Source: Berberis thunbergii (lineage: Eukaryota > Streptophyta > Magnoliopsida > Ranunculales > Berberidaceae). From it: DNA of 64,000 bases. Shown here piece by piece: positions 32,114-41,997 of the stretch. The stretch covers positions 1 to 64,000 of the forward strand of contig QNQO01010761.1 of the NCBI GenBank assembly GCA_003290165.1. The letters are read 5' to 3'. Under the pieces are notes generated by a model. The model was given only the letters and a program-made list of their open reading frames with translations. It was not told the origin of the DNA and did no database searches. Each line of letters begins with the position of its first letter. Position 1 is the stretch's first letter. The position numbers were made by a program, and so were the translations under genes.

Positions 32114-33194
32114 TAAGGTGGGCATCCCATCCCGCGATCCCGATCATGTCTCGTCCCGTCCTGATTTTTTCGGGTCTTAATGGGATTGAATAATTTCATC
32201 CCGTCCCGATCTAGAATAGGATGGGATGGGATGGGATGAAGATTTTCAATCCCGCCAATCTCGTCCCATCTCGAGCTAATTTTTCACTCTGGTATTAATG
32301 AGTATTTTCTAGAATACGTCCCTCAACTTTCTGCAATTTAAACATTTAGAAATACCTGCAATGCAGGTTTGGTAGCATATTTTTTGCAATTAGCTATTAC
32401 ATAGTTATTACATGAATATTAAACTCTCTCGAAGTTCAATTTGTATCTGCTTTTATTTCTATTACCTTCCTACTAGATCATCAGATGATTGAACATGTCG
32501 TATCTGGGATATTAGGAATACCAATGTCAGTCCTCACATTTACATTCCAAAGCCTTCAGATGCTATCATTGGTTTGTTTCAAGTTTACATAGTGTGTTTT
32601 GGTTGGTTGGTTGGCTGGGGTTTTTGGAATTTGGTAACTAAAATCTTAACTTGGAATTAACTTCAGGGAAGAGCAATGGTCCCTCAACTAGCACCATGCT
32701 TTCAACTAGCATTGTTCCCTCAACTAGTACTGATCCATCAAGCCACCAAATATTGTATTGTGCATATAATGCTAGTGGAACGGTTTTTGTCACTGGTAGC
32801 TTAGATACCTATGCAAGGGTAAAATTGAGTGTTATTCTTTGCGTTGTGTACATTATGTTTGTTTAAATTTGTTCTTCTATACTTACCAAATATATTGTTC
32901 GAAATTGAAATGCACTGCTGGATGCATATGAGTTTCTTCTTCAAGAACAAGCAATTTGCAGGTGTGGAATGCTTTGAAGTCTAACACAGATGAGTACAAG
33001 CAAACAAATTATGAGATTGATTAAAGAAAATGAAATGCATATAATCAGAGCACATTGATCTCGTCCCGAACCCGTTTGAGATGGGACGAGGTCGGGATGA
33101 GGTTTTTCCCATCCCGTCCCGTCTCGATCCCGAATGAACGGGATGGGATAGGGATGGGTTTATCTCGTCCCATCCCATCCCATGCCAATCCCTA
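32114..33194. mobile_element. hAT-type element carrying a captured WD40 gene piece
   Basis: Terminal inverted repeats TAAGGTGGGCATCCCATCCC (left) and TAGGGATTGGCATGGGATGG (right, reversed) continue as imperfect CCCGTCCCGATC-type repeats for over 100 bp. Flanks GTCCAACC and CTCCAACC form an 8-bp target duplication with one mismatch. CACTA subterminal repeats resume on either side, so it inserted into the CACTA element. No transposase; the interior holds BRWD/PHIP-like exons. Confidence 0.85.
32491..32994 (+). pseudogene. Captured fragment of a BRWD/PHIP-type WD40-bromodomain gene
   Basis: Three exon-like pieces with GT/AG junctions: 32491-32571 (CRIWDIRNTNVSPHIYIPKP), 32667-32818 (SSHQILYCAYNASGTVFVTG, then SLDTYAR) and 32962-32994 (VWNALKSNTDE). 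They match the WD40 part of the plant bromodomain-and-WD-repeat proteins (PHIP/BRWD-like chromatin readers), where the SHQILCCAFNANGTVFVTGS-type blade is conserved. Exon 2 carries a local Ser/Thr expansion (PSTSTMLSTSIVPSTSTDPS). Only about 85 codons remain, without the bromodomain. The introns of 95 and 143 bp are kept, so it was captured from genomic DNA and not from an mRNA copy. Confidence 0.8.
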
Positions 33195-33202
33195 CTCCAA
33201 CC

Positions 33203-35600
33203 CATCCTACTAATGAAAATAATATTATGTTTTCTAAACCGCCACTTTAGATGTTACAAGCGTCGGTAAAGAGTAACCAAGCCGCAAATAACGACACTTT
33301 TACGACGCTTTAGAACTACAAAAAAAAGTCTAAAACGACACTTTTACGGCGGCGTTTCAATAAAAGCTCCGGTACAACATAAGCAATAACAACGTTTGGG
33401 ATATAAAACGCCGAAAACAACCCGCGATCGTTTCCCACTAGGGCGAAAAATTAAGTCTTAAGCAATCACGACGTTTATACAATAAAGCGCCGGTACATAT
33501 CGAACAATACCAGCGTTGTATTTTCTAAGGCGCCGGTACATATCGAACAATACCGGTGTTGTGTTTTCTAAGCGCCGGTGAAGAGCTAAAATAAATTTTT
33601 TTTAAACACGCCGTATTAGATGTAAAAAGCGCCGGTAAAGATCTACCGGCGTTTTGGTTTGAAAGCACCGGTAAAGCGCTCACAATACCGGCGATTTGGT
33701 AAAGAAGCGCCGGTAAAGAATGAAAAAACCGCGAATCCATCCCGCCACTGAAAATGAAATTGTGTTTATAAAGCGCCGTATTAGATGTAGGAAACGCCGG
33801 ATTAGAGTATACAATTTATACCCCCTGCGCAGATTCGCGACTCACCTCCTTCCTCCTTCCCTTTCCTTCGCCACTTCCAGTCCTTCGGGACTTCGTTCGT
33901 TCTGATGCTTTCCTCACTCTCTCCTTCCCCTCTCTTCCTCTACCCAAACCCCTCCCACCAAGCCACCAAGCAGAGAAGAAGAAGGACGAAAGAAAAAGAA
34001 GGACGAGAAGGTAAGATCTCCTATTCCCCTACATCTCTTCTTCTTCTTCTTCAGATCCGAAGTTTGAAGGTAAGACTTGAAGTTTGATTCTTCGTTCTTA
34101 AGATCTGAAGTTCTTTTTTTTTTAGGAAATGAAGAAGCTCAAACCAGAGGTGTGTTTCTCTTCTTTGCTATTAGGGTTTCGAATTTTCGATCACCTCTTC
34201 AATACCCATTCTTCAATTCTGTAATTTCTTCACATATTTGGTGTGCAAGTAGGGTTTATTGTGTCTGTTGTCTTAGCTTTTTCATTGTAGATCTGCTTGG
34301 GGTTCTGCTTTTTTTTTTTCTTAATTTCATTCGAAGATTGTTAACTCTGTGGTGCAATTTACGTTGAAAAGATGTGATAGGTTGAGTTTCTAGGCGTTTT
34401 TCCTTGGTTTAGAAGAGGTGAAATGGGTTAACTCCTTGGTTTTTGGATGATAGAGTTGAAATGGGTTTTTGATTTAGAAGGTTTTTGAGACGTAACTAAA
34501 GAATTGGTTGATGGTTTTTTGCAGGTACTTGGATGGGTGAGAGGGGTAGGTAGCAAAGCTAAGGTTTCTCAATGGCTGATAAATGGGATTTCAGATAGAT
34601 AGTAGCAGTTCAGGTAACTCGAATTCACTAAAAAATTGTAATTTTGAATCCTTTTTTGGTTGGCAATAGTGTGATTGATTGGTTTTCTAGGTGGGCAATT
34701 TGTGTGGTTTGTGATTGGGTTTGAGTTAGGGTTTTTGGTTTAAAGTTTTGGGGTTTAATAGGTTTTGATTGTTGAGGTGTTATGCTAAGTAAGAACTTCA
34801 TGCCCATTTAAGGTTTGTTTGGTTGAAATTGGGGTTTGTGACTTCCTTTTTTGTTTTGAATCATGAAAGTTGGTCTGATTGAGTTATTGTGGTGACTAAG
34901 TGACCTCAAAAGTAAGCACACTTTCTTGCTATTCGAAAAATTCACAACTTTCTACATTCTCACTTGGCCTTAAAATCTCATTTTGTTGCTCACATTTTGG
35001 TCTCATTTTCAACGAGGTCTGAGTGAGTTTTCAAGTTTTGTGGAACCAGGATTTGCCTTGAGACAAGTTTACTCCTACTTACTGGTAACTTTGATCATTC
35101 CAAGTTAGTTCCATAGTGATTTCATACATTGATCTTTAGGAATAGTTGTTTGTTTGGTTCGAAAATCACAAAATGGGTTTTGATGAAATTGAAATTTGTG
35201 ATTGATCTTTAGGAATAGTTGTTTGGTTCCAAATTCACTAAATGGGTTTTGATCAAACTGAAAATTGTGATAACCCATTGCTTAAAATTTGAGATTTTGT
35301 GAGTTTTGAAGCAAAACCCATATAGTTTTTGTTGATTCACAGTAAAATATAGTGATTTGGGTTTCATGAAAAAAGCTACAATTTTAGGAGATGTACTTTT
35401 TGCAAAAGTAGTGCGATGATTATAGAATGAAAATGGTTCTACAAGTGATATTGTGGTAATTCATAAGATTCGTGATCAGGAATGATCCCTCAGCTCAAAA
35501 ATTTGTTGTATGAAAGACAATGGGGACTGTAATGTGACATGTTTTTATTGTTAGTCGTGTTTGTGTAGTTATGTTCCTTGATTTTTCTCTGTGTTGATAG
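33203..35600 (+). other. CACTA subterminal repeats, then a leader-like region with no coding match
   Basis: 33230-33800 continues the GCGCCGGTA repeats. From about 33830 there is a pyrimidine-rich, GA-containing stretch (CTTCTTCTTCTTCAG, GATCCGAAGTTTGAAG, AGGTAAGATC) resembling the 5' untranslated region and first introns of a plant gene. I recognise no protein in 33905-34370. Candidate splice donors GGTAAG occur at about 34011 and 34070. It may supply the promoter for the downstream exon fragments. Confidence 0.45.
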
Positions 35601-35718
35601 GTAAGCACATTGATTTTGGAGGAACATGAAGGTGGTGATGTGAAACAATCATCACTGAGTGCAATAGTTGCAGCAAAGAGCATAAGTGAGGAAAATTCCA
35701 TTTCTTTGTTATTGGCAG
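35601..35718 (+). pseudogene. Captured ETF alpha-subunit exon
   Basis: One exon-like block between an AG acceptor (TTGATAG) and a GT donor reads STLILEEHEGGDVKQSSLSA then SISEENSISLLLAG. This matches the start of the N-terminal domain of the electron-transfer flavoprotein alpha subunit, a mitochondrial FAD protein that passes electrons from acyl-CoA and branched-chain amino acid dehydrogenases to ETF:ubiquinone oxidoreductase. The FAD-binding C-terminal domain is absent. It lies inside the CACTA element on the same strand as the other captured pieces. Following text at 35720-35768 (VQEAAKLAAKAILRIN) is in another frame and unassigned. Confidence 0.75.
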
Positions 35719-36441
35719 GTTCAAGAAGCTGCTAAACTTGCTGCCAAAGCCATCCTTCGAATCAACTAACGTCAGTTGGATATGATATCACCACTTTGGC
35801 TAGCCTCCAATATCTGTAAGTTGCAAAGTCGGGATCACTAAAAATTATATTCTAAGCATCATAATAGTTAATACTTTGTGAATGGGTTGTGATAATAGGG
35901 CTCCTGAATATCAAGTCCATGCCCTCCTTTATTAGACCCTCCCACCTGGTGCCATTGCTATTGTGCAGTCTGTTGCTCTACTCTTTTACGTTGTCTCCCT
36001 TCGTCTGAGTTTAGCTTGGCTTTATTTATTAGTTGCTTTTCCCTTGAGTTAATACTGTACAAGTATTAGAAAGTGCTACTGCATTGTCAGAATTGTATGA
36101 AATGCAATCTTAAAATTGATTGAAGGAAGCTGCTATTGAATTGCTTCTTTAAGTTTGCAATTAAAACACGTCTAGGGCTTGGTACTGGAAAAAATAGCTA
36201 CTTCCATACATTATTTTAACATATACAAACCCCCGAAATATATGTGAAGAAGTTGATGATCTAAACAGAGTGTGTCAAATGGAGTGTCCAAATGTGTCTG
36301 AGTATCCAATACGTTATGGAAGCATAATATCTTATATTTTTGAACATGAAGTGATGTTGTTAGATGGGTAATTTTTTTGGATCAATGACAAAAGATATGG
36401 TGCTAAATTTACGTTCCACATACTTCTGAAGGGATTTGTAA

Positions 36442-36832
36442 AGCAATAGTTTACAAGGAACAGTTCCAGATAGCTTGGGAGATTTGAAGGAGCTTCGATT
36501 ATTGTAAGCAAGTTTCTGTAAAATTGCAAAAAAAATTATTTTTTATTTGGGTAGATAGTTGTTCTATAACTTGTATGATATTTTGTTATGTAGAAATCTT
36601 GAAAATAATAAATTCGAGGGTACCCTGCCAGAGTCATTGAATAGGGAAAGTTTGGAAGTCAGGTATGAGGTTAACCTCACATTGTTTCTATCTATTTGTA
36701 GATTTAATCATATTCATGCTCTGTTTTGGTGCAGAACATCAGGAAATTTATGCCTCTCCTTCTTCTTTTTGACATGTAACCAATTCTCAAACAATCATTC
36801 AGTAGAGGTGCCTGAGGTTACAATCTTTCTAT
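36442..36832 (+). pseudogene. Captured C-terminal exons of an LRR protein
   Basis: Exons 36442-36502 (SNSLQGTVPDSLGDLKELRL), 36594-36662 (LENNKFEGTLPESLNRESLE) and 36735-36832 (TSGNLCLSFFFLTCNQFSNN, stop TGA) join in phase across GT/AG introns. The LxxNxxxGxxPxSL pattern is the plant extracellular leucine-rich-repeat signature, and the TSGNLCLSF..TC tail resembles malectin-like/LRR proteins of the Arabidopsis At1g25570 type. Only about two repeats and the tail are present. The last exon abuts the TBL fragment at about 36829 with no spacer, so a fusion point lies there. Confidence 0.75.
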
Positions 36833-37197
36833 GACTCATCAAAGTGTCCCTTCATTGACCCTGAATTTAACTGCCAAAAATATGGCAGACCTAACAAACA
36901 GTATCTCAAATACAAGTGGAAACCTTTCTCTTGTGATTTGCCAAGGTACCCATACGTTCCTTTTTTTTAGCTTTATTGGTCTTGAAATGCTCCATTTTGG
37001 CTAAATGGGTATTTTTGTTGAATGAAGGTTCAATGGGTTGGATTTCTTAACAAGATGGAGAGGAAAGAAAATCATGTTTGTGGGAGACTCATTGAGCTTG
37101 AACCAGTGGCAATCCTTGAATTGCATGATTCATGCTTCAGTGCTAAATGCAAAGACTAGTGTTAGTAGGCAAGAAATATTGTCTTCAGTCACATTTG
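36829..37197 (+). pseudogene. Captured TBL/ESK-type (DUF231) gene fragment
   Basis: Exon 36829-36945 reads [20 protein letters not shown] then [12 protein letters not shown]. After an intron (GTACCC...AATGAAG) exon 37028-37197 continues [20 protein letters not shown] then [18 protein letters not shown]. This is the TBL domain and the GDS motif ([11 protein letters not shown]) of Trichome Birefringence-Like proteins, Golgi enzymes that O-acetylate cell-wall polysaccharides. The catalytic DxxH region is absent and the match ends after SSVTF. The splice frame is preserved across the intron. Confidence 0.85.
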
Positions 37198-38276
37198 TGG
37201 TGACTTTTTCAACATACGTTAGTGTTCTAAAGCAACAAAAACAAATTGGTTTTGTTTTCCTGGAGTGCATGTTTGCTCAAATTCTGAGTTATTTTTGCAC
37301 TTTTTCATTTTGGGAACTCTATTTCAACCTTTCTCTTCTATCTATTGAGGTTTAAAAAATATTGTGGATTTTTGAATTCAAATCTCTGGAATTCATCACA
37401 TGCACATGCCCATATCATTAATCTCATTTACAAATATCTTCAAAAGAAGAAACCAAGTCTGATTTTTGGACAATATCTATGTTTTTTGCAATTTAGTGTG
37501 ATTTTTGCTTATCTTATAACCTCATGCACATCCTTCAATTGTCTGTCTGTTGTGATGACTGAAGTAAGTGAATCTTAGCAATTACTTGGATTGAATAGTA
37601 TTGTTGTTGGAACGATCCTGAGATATGATTTTGATAAGTGGTGAACTAGTAAAACAATAATAACAATTAAAACATGCACTCCTCGAGATTGTATATGAAG
37701 TGCAATACATATTATGATTAAATTTTGGCGCTTGATATGTGCTAGATTTGCTTTCTCTATAAGCTTAAGCTTACGTTTAAGAGTAATTTTGTATTTATCG
37801 TGACCATGAATTGTGCCACTATTACTCCACATTATTTTGTCATCTACCAACAAATAGCAGTATTTTAAAATTTATTTCAAGACTTCAAAGTTCCATAAAT
37901 TCCAAGTAATCTATACAAGCTTTTTCATAGGTTTAAATTGTGTTCAATTATATTATTTCCGTTATTATGGAATAATTAAGGATATAAACTCTTATATTTT
38001 ACTTATTCCACTCTTAATATCCTATTGAAAGTATCATGAGAGAATTATATTAGTTGCATGCCAAAGATCTCGAGCGAAAGAAACAGACATTCTACAGGTC
38101 ATTCTTTCTAAACCTATATCAAGTGTTTTCATAGAGCGGCATTTCTTTTGGAAATATTTTTCATAGCTATACTGCTCGAGATGGCCATAGTAGTGAAATT
38201 CCTTTGCATTTTTTCATGACAACAGTTCAAGTGGTAGAAATGTTAAACACGTGAAGCGGACATTGATATTTTTCAG

Positions 38277-39059
38277 ACAGTTCATCAAAATGGATATGAG
38301 CAAGATCCCTATGCAAGAGAGTTTGGCATCAACATTAGTGATAGTCTTGCATCAGTTGAGGCTAGACTGCTTCCTTCCCCATGGGTAACTAGAAATTGAT
38401 TATTTGATTCTTGCTGTTCTTTTGCATCAATCTCTTCTCTGATTTATCTGCTCACACTTTCTTTGTTTGTGTTGTTTTCTGATAGTTGAAATATAATGAT
38501 AGTGGAAAGGAGAAAGAGTGTTTGCCTCAAGTCGGTCAATGGAATATAGTGAACAAGGTATCATACATTCATATTATTTATTTTATGTTAAACATACTAC
38601 AAATGAAAGGTGTTGCTAACTTTACTTGTTTTTATTGAAAAATTACAATATGGAAGCACTGTAAATTATTGGGCTTGTATCAACTTTTCACGAGGTGTTC
38701 AAGATAGCACTGTTCGTGATTTTTGTCAGGAGCTGACACACACCCGCCAACTCTCAGGCATGGTAAGTTTTCCTGATTCGGTAGTCCTATTGATCTTTGG
38801 CAGGTTCTAATTTACTTTGTTTCTATTTTTTGGTGGGTCATCTCTGATGAATTTGCACCCGTATGAGTAAATATATGCCCCCATCCCTAATGGACTTAGT
38901 GGCCTAAACTGACACATTGTTCTTTAACTATAGGAATTCAACCGTGAACTAGTTATTCCTACATATTCAGCTAGACCCGATCAAGTAGAGAAAGCATTAA
39001 GATATGTGTTCAATGCAGCAATGAGCAAACTCAAACGCAAAGAAACTAATAAATCCTGA
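38277..39059 (+). pseudogene. Captured Argonaute fragment (AGO1/AGO10 type), L2 to MID region
   Basis: Four exon-like blocks with consistent GT/AG borders: 38277-38384 ([20 protein letters not shown], then [14 protein letters not shown]), 38486-38557 ([20 protein letters not shown]), about 38642-38762 (YWACINFSRGVQDSTVRDFC, then QLSGM) and 38934-39043 (EFNRELVIPTYSARPDQVEK), then a stop at 39057. The sequence matches the stretch after the PAZ domain into the MID domain of AGO1/AGO10-clade proteins, which load small RNAs. PAZ, most of MID and all of PIWI are missing, so it cannot slice. Exon-intron structure is retained, indicating capture of genomic DNA. It shares its strand with the other captured pieces. 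Confidence 0.85.
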
Positions 39060-39505
39060 AAATTCAGCGCCAACAAACTGGATACCTATTGGTGATCAAA
39101 TACTTATGACGGCTAGTATAGTCCTTGCATATGTTGCTGGAGTAGCACCGTCTGGCAAGGCATATTCTTATCCTGGAAAGATGTTAGATGATGATGTTGT
39201 GCCTGCAAACACTTCTTCTGGTAGGTAAGGGTACTGTAATGAAATTTTTGACTTCTTTTCCTTGACCATTTTATAAGGTTAACGCATGAAATATGAACTG
39301 ATGGTAGGGTTGAGTTAACTTTTTATTCTGAGTTTAGTTAGATTTTCCCTTTTTGCAGTATCCTGAAGAGTGATCACCAAAGCAACGTGGACTATGCTTG
39401 GAATGAAGTAGGAGGAAAACTTTTCGGTGCACTTGATGTTGTTCAACATGACAAAAGTTTAAGACATAGAACGGATGAATATGAAAAATACAAGGATGTA
39501 TAAGG
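39058..39505 (+). pseudogene. Captured exon pair of an unrecognised plant protein
   Basis: 39058-39227 reads NWIPIGDQILMTASIVLAYV then AGVAPSGKAYSYPG, with a hydrophobic, membrane-like segment, and ends at a GGTAAGG donor. After TTTTTGCAG, about 39360-39505 reads ILKSDHQSNVDYAWNEVGGK then LFGALDVVQHDKSL. Codon structure and splice sites look genuine, but I cannot name the family. It directly follows the Argonaute stop at 39057-39059, so another fusion point lies there. Confidence 0.5.
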
Positions 39506-39689
39506 ATGCACTGCCTATGTTGCAGGTCTTAATATATGGTTGTTACCGTAGAAAATTATAGTGTGCTTTGAGTTTATTTGTTACTGAAGGAGATTTTAGT
39601 AGATGATATGAAATTAGAAAATTTACTGTCTGTTTTTTCCGTCCCAATGACAGGTTTTTGTTTTTATTTTTATTTTTATTGATTTTTTT

Positions 39690-40192
39690 CCAGTATGTTA
39701 ACATAACCGGCGCTTCCAAAGCGCCATTAAAATGTAGGTTTTCTACAGATTTGTTAAGACAACTGGCGCTTTAAAAGCGTCACAAAACATATTTTGCGGT
39801 GCTTCTAAAGCGCCATTAAAAGATTGTAAAATATTTATTTTTACATAATCGGCATTTTTAAAGCGCCATTAAAAGATTGTAAAATATTTATTTTTACATA
39901 ATCGGTTTAAAGCGCTATTAAAAGTTATAAATACGGCGTTTTTAGTCAAGAAGAAATGTAATATCCATTTATTTAGCGGCGCTAATATAAGATTTTGCGG
40001 TGCTTTCAAAGCGCCGCAACTGGTCACTTTTAACTGGCGCTTTACACTAAGCGTCGTTAATCTTTTGGCGGCACATACCTTTGCCGGCGCTTCCTCGGTG
40101 CTTCTGAAAATGCCGTTAATGCTCTAAACCGGCACATTTATTGTTTTACCGGTGCTTTCGAAAATGCCGCTTAAAACAAATTTGTTGTAGTG
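39690..40192. repeat. CACTA 3' subterminal repeats and terminus
   Basis: Repeats such as GGCGCTTCCAAAGCGCCATTA and CGGCATTTTTAAAGCGCCATT mirror those at the 5' end in reverse orientation, closing at TTTGTTGTAGTG. Confidence 0.9.
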
Positions 40193-40614
40193 AATAAATT
40201 TCCAGTCAAAAAAAATGGATGAGATACAAAAGAAAGTCTTCTATAGCTAAAAACTCATCATAAGATTATCATCAGGGAGCATCCCTTTGGAGTGTCACCT
40301 CTATAAGAAAGTGCAGATTTGCAACTTACCAAGTGACTGGCTTTTCCTGCATAATCCAGTAGAGCAAAACAATATGAAGAACACACTGGAGATCGACGAC
40401 GATTAGATGAGTTTGTTGATTTGTTTTGCTTTTTGGTCGTGAAATTTAGGATTCTGTTACATTTCATTTAAAGAGTAATTAAAATCCTTCTGAAATGTGA
40501 ATTGAAGTGCAATATTTTTCCATCAGAAACAGTTGCCGAAGTTCCACAAAGAAAAAAGATTCAAATGAAACTAGACATAAGTAAAGCTAGGCCAACAAAG
40601 ATAATGCACCAAAT
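40193..40614 (-). other. Region downstream of the DUF1995 gene; possible small exon
   Basis: Presumed 3' untranslated region of the minus-strand gene plus sequence up to the CACTA end. A minus-strand frame 40467-40258 (MKCNRILNFTTKKQNKS...) runs to a plausible donor GTAAGTTG after KASHL near 40328. If it is an exon, the CACTA element sits in its intron. No family recognised. Confidence 0.25.
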
Positions 40615-41652
40615 CTACTTTTTTCCGGTTACATTCGACACCAAATCTCTGAAAAACTTAGCAGACTTGGTAATTGGTGAATTGACAGCCATCAGATTAT
40701 ACAAAACGTTCTCGACCTCACCAATAGACGGTCGCTTAGTAAACTTGGTGATGACCTTCAGTTCACCACCTTCTTCTTCCACCCAAACTGCCCATTTCTC
40801 ATTCAGAATCCCATCTTTTGCAGATTTAAACACCACTCCATTTTTCTTGCTAAAAACCCCTCTAACTTCTAAACCCAAAAATGAATATACCACTTCAAAG
40901 GACTTCACAAAACTATCCAAATCACCAAAATCATTTTCCTCTTCAAACGCCCATTGTGTATTAAGAACCACCATTGGTTTTGGAAACAAATTGTCACTAA
41001 CCATTTTCATAACTTCCAGTTGAGATGCCTCTGGCGCCAAAAACACTGCCACGTCGGCCGAATTCAAAATTCTGGTAGAGCTGTTACTGAGTGAAGAGAT
41101 GTCTACATTCTCAATGGTGAGCTTAGAAGATGTAGAGTTCGAAAATGCTTTGTTGGCTAAGTTTGCTAATATGCGGTTAGGCCACAGGACTGTGACATTG
41201 AGTTTAGCACCTTTGGTTCTAATGGGTAGGTCATGAAAGAAGTCAAAAGCGAGATGTGTGAGCGACTCCGGGGAGTCATCGATCACAGGGATTTCGACTC
41301 GGAATTTGGGTTGCTTTTGTTTCTTGAGTTTTCCAGAAAGTCTTGGGTTGTTGAGTGTCTTTTCTAGTGTGGTTGAAAGGCATGTTTTGGCTTGAAGGAT
41401 TGCTTCTTCTTTGGATGCGGGTGGAGAGTAAGAAGATAGTGATGCTTGTATGGGTGAATAAGAAAACTTTGAACACTTGAAATGCTTTAGAGAGAATAAA
41501 GGGAGATGGGATTGGAGTTGGTGCTGGTTATGATGTTGGGGCAATGGGAGAGATGGAAACAGAGCTCCTTTAGGAAGAAGAGTTGATGGATGTGAAGACG
41601 GTTGGGTTTTGGTTATTTGTGTTAATGGGAGTTTGAGGAGATTGGATGCCAT
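40615..41652 (-). CDS. DUF1995-family chloroplast protein (LPA3-like), intact single-exon gene
   Basis: Open frame of 345 codons from ATG at 41652 to the stop at 40615. Residues 1 to ~65 are rich in Ser, Leu and Gln and poor in acidic residues, as in a chloroplast transit peptide. From ~75 (SKEEAILQAKTCLSTTLEK) to ~290 the protein follows the DUF1995 pattern: FRVEIPVIDDSPESLTHLAF, NVTVLWPNRILANLA, DVAVFLAPEASQLEVMKMVS and KPMVVLNTQWAFEEE. The family includes LPA3, needed for photosystem II assembly, and uncharacterised plastid proteins; which member this is I cannot say. The C-terminus (SIGEVENVLYNLMAVNSPIT) is also conserved-looking. No stop or frameshift is present. A CACTA end lies about 420 bp downstream and a Mutator-like element about 345 bp upstream of the ATG, so its regulatory space is short. 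Confidence 0.8.
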   Translation of the reverse strand: MASNLLKLPLTQITKTQPSSHPSTLLPKGALFPSLPLPQHHNQHQLQSHLPLFSLKHFKCSKFSYSPIQASLSSYSPPASKEEAILQAKTCLSTTLEKTLNNPRLSGKLKKQKQPKFRVEIPVIDDSPESLTHLAFDFFHDLPIRTKGAKLNVTVLWPNRILANLANKAFSNSTSSKLTIENVDISSLSNSSTRILNSADVAVFLAPEASQLEVMKMVSDNLFPKPMVVLNTQWAFEEENDFGDLDSFVKSFEVVYSFLGLEVRGVFSKKNGVVFKSAKDGILNEKWAVWVEEEGGELKVITKFTKRPSIGEVENVLYNLMAVNSPITKSAKFFRDLVSNVTGKK

Positions 41653-41997
41653 GAGATGCAGAATTGGTGAGGCAAAAGAATCAGTAGGTGCTACCTTGTG
41701 AGTGTTCCAACTGTTGGGGATAGCATGTCACAGAATGGTAGCCACACAAATAATAGCAACAATGGACAAAATCATGAGAAAAAATAATAGGGAGGTAATA
41801 GCTGAGTTTTACTCGAGACCAAGGACTCTGATTTCGTTTTTCGAGTTAATTTTGGTCTTCTAATTTTTTTAAATATTTCAAGAAATATTATAATGTGTAA
41901 AGAAAAAAGTAAAAATGTTGAGGATACACGAAATATATAATTTATTTCAAGATTATATGAAATATGTGAAAAAAATGCAATTAAGTAAATTTATTAA
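41653..41997 (-). promoter_or_regulatory. Upstream region of the DUF1995 gene
   Basis: Only 345 bp separate the start codon from the Mutator-like element. AT-rich stretches (TTTTTTTAAATATTTC near 41865, AATATATAATTTATTTC near 41930) could hold a TATA box, but I cannot pick one with confidence. Confidence 0.35.

Larger units (their letters stand above)
31615..40192 (+). mobile_element. Complete 8.6-kb gene-capturing CACTA element, TSD AAT
   Basis: Begins CACTACAAAAAAGAGG at 31615 and ends ATTTGTTGTAGTG at 40192, with the 3-bp duplication AAT at 31612-31614 and 40193-40195. Both ends carry dozens of copies of a GCGCC-centred motif (for example AAGCGCCGGTAAAG). I find no transposase. The interior carries exon-like fragments of at least five unrelated plant proteins, all on the plus strand with GT/AG junctions. 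It is therefore a non-autonomous 'Pack'-type element that acquired host gene pieces. A nested hAT element lies at 32114-33194. A second terminus-like sequence (AACTACAAAAAAAAGTC) at 33313 hints at a composite origin. Confidence 0.93.

Noticed and set aside
35720..35768. VQEAAKLAAKAILRIN as a possible continuation of the ETF alpha fragment or a chaperonin tail
   Set aside because: It is in a different frame from the ETF exon, follows a GT donor, and is too short to assign.
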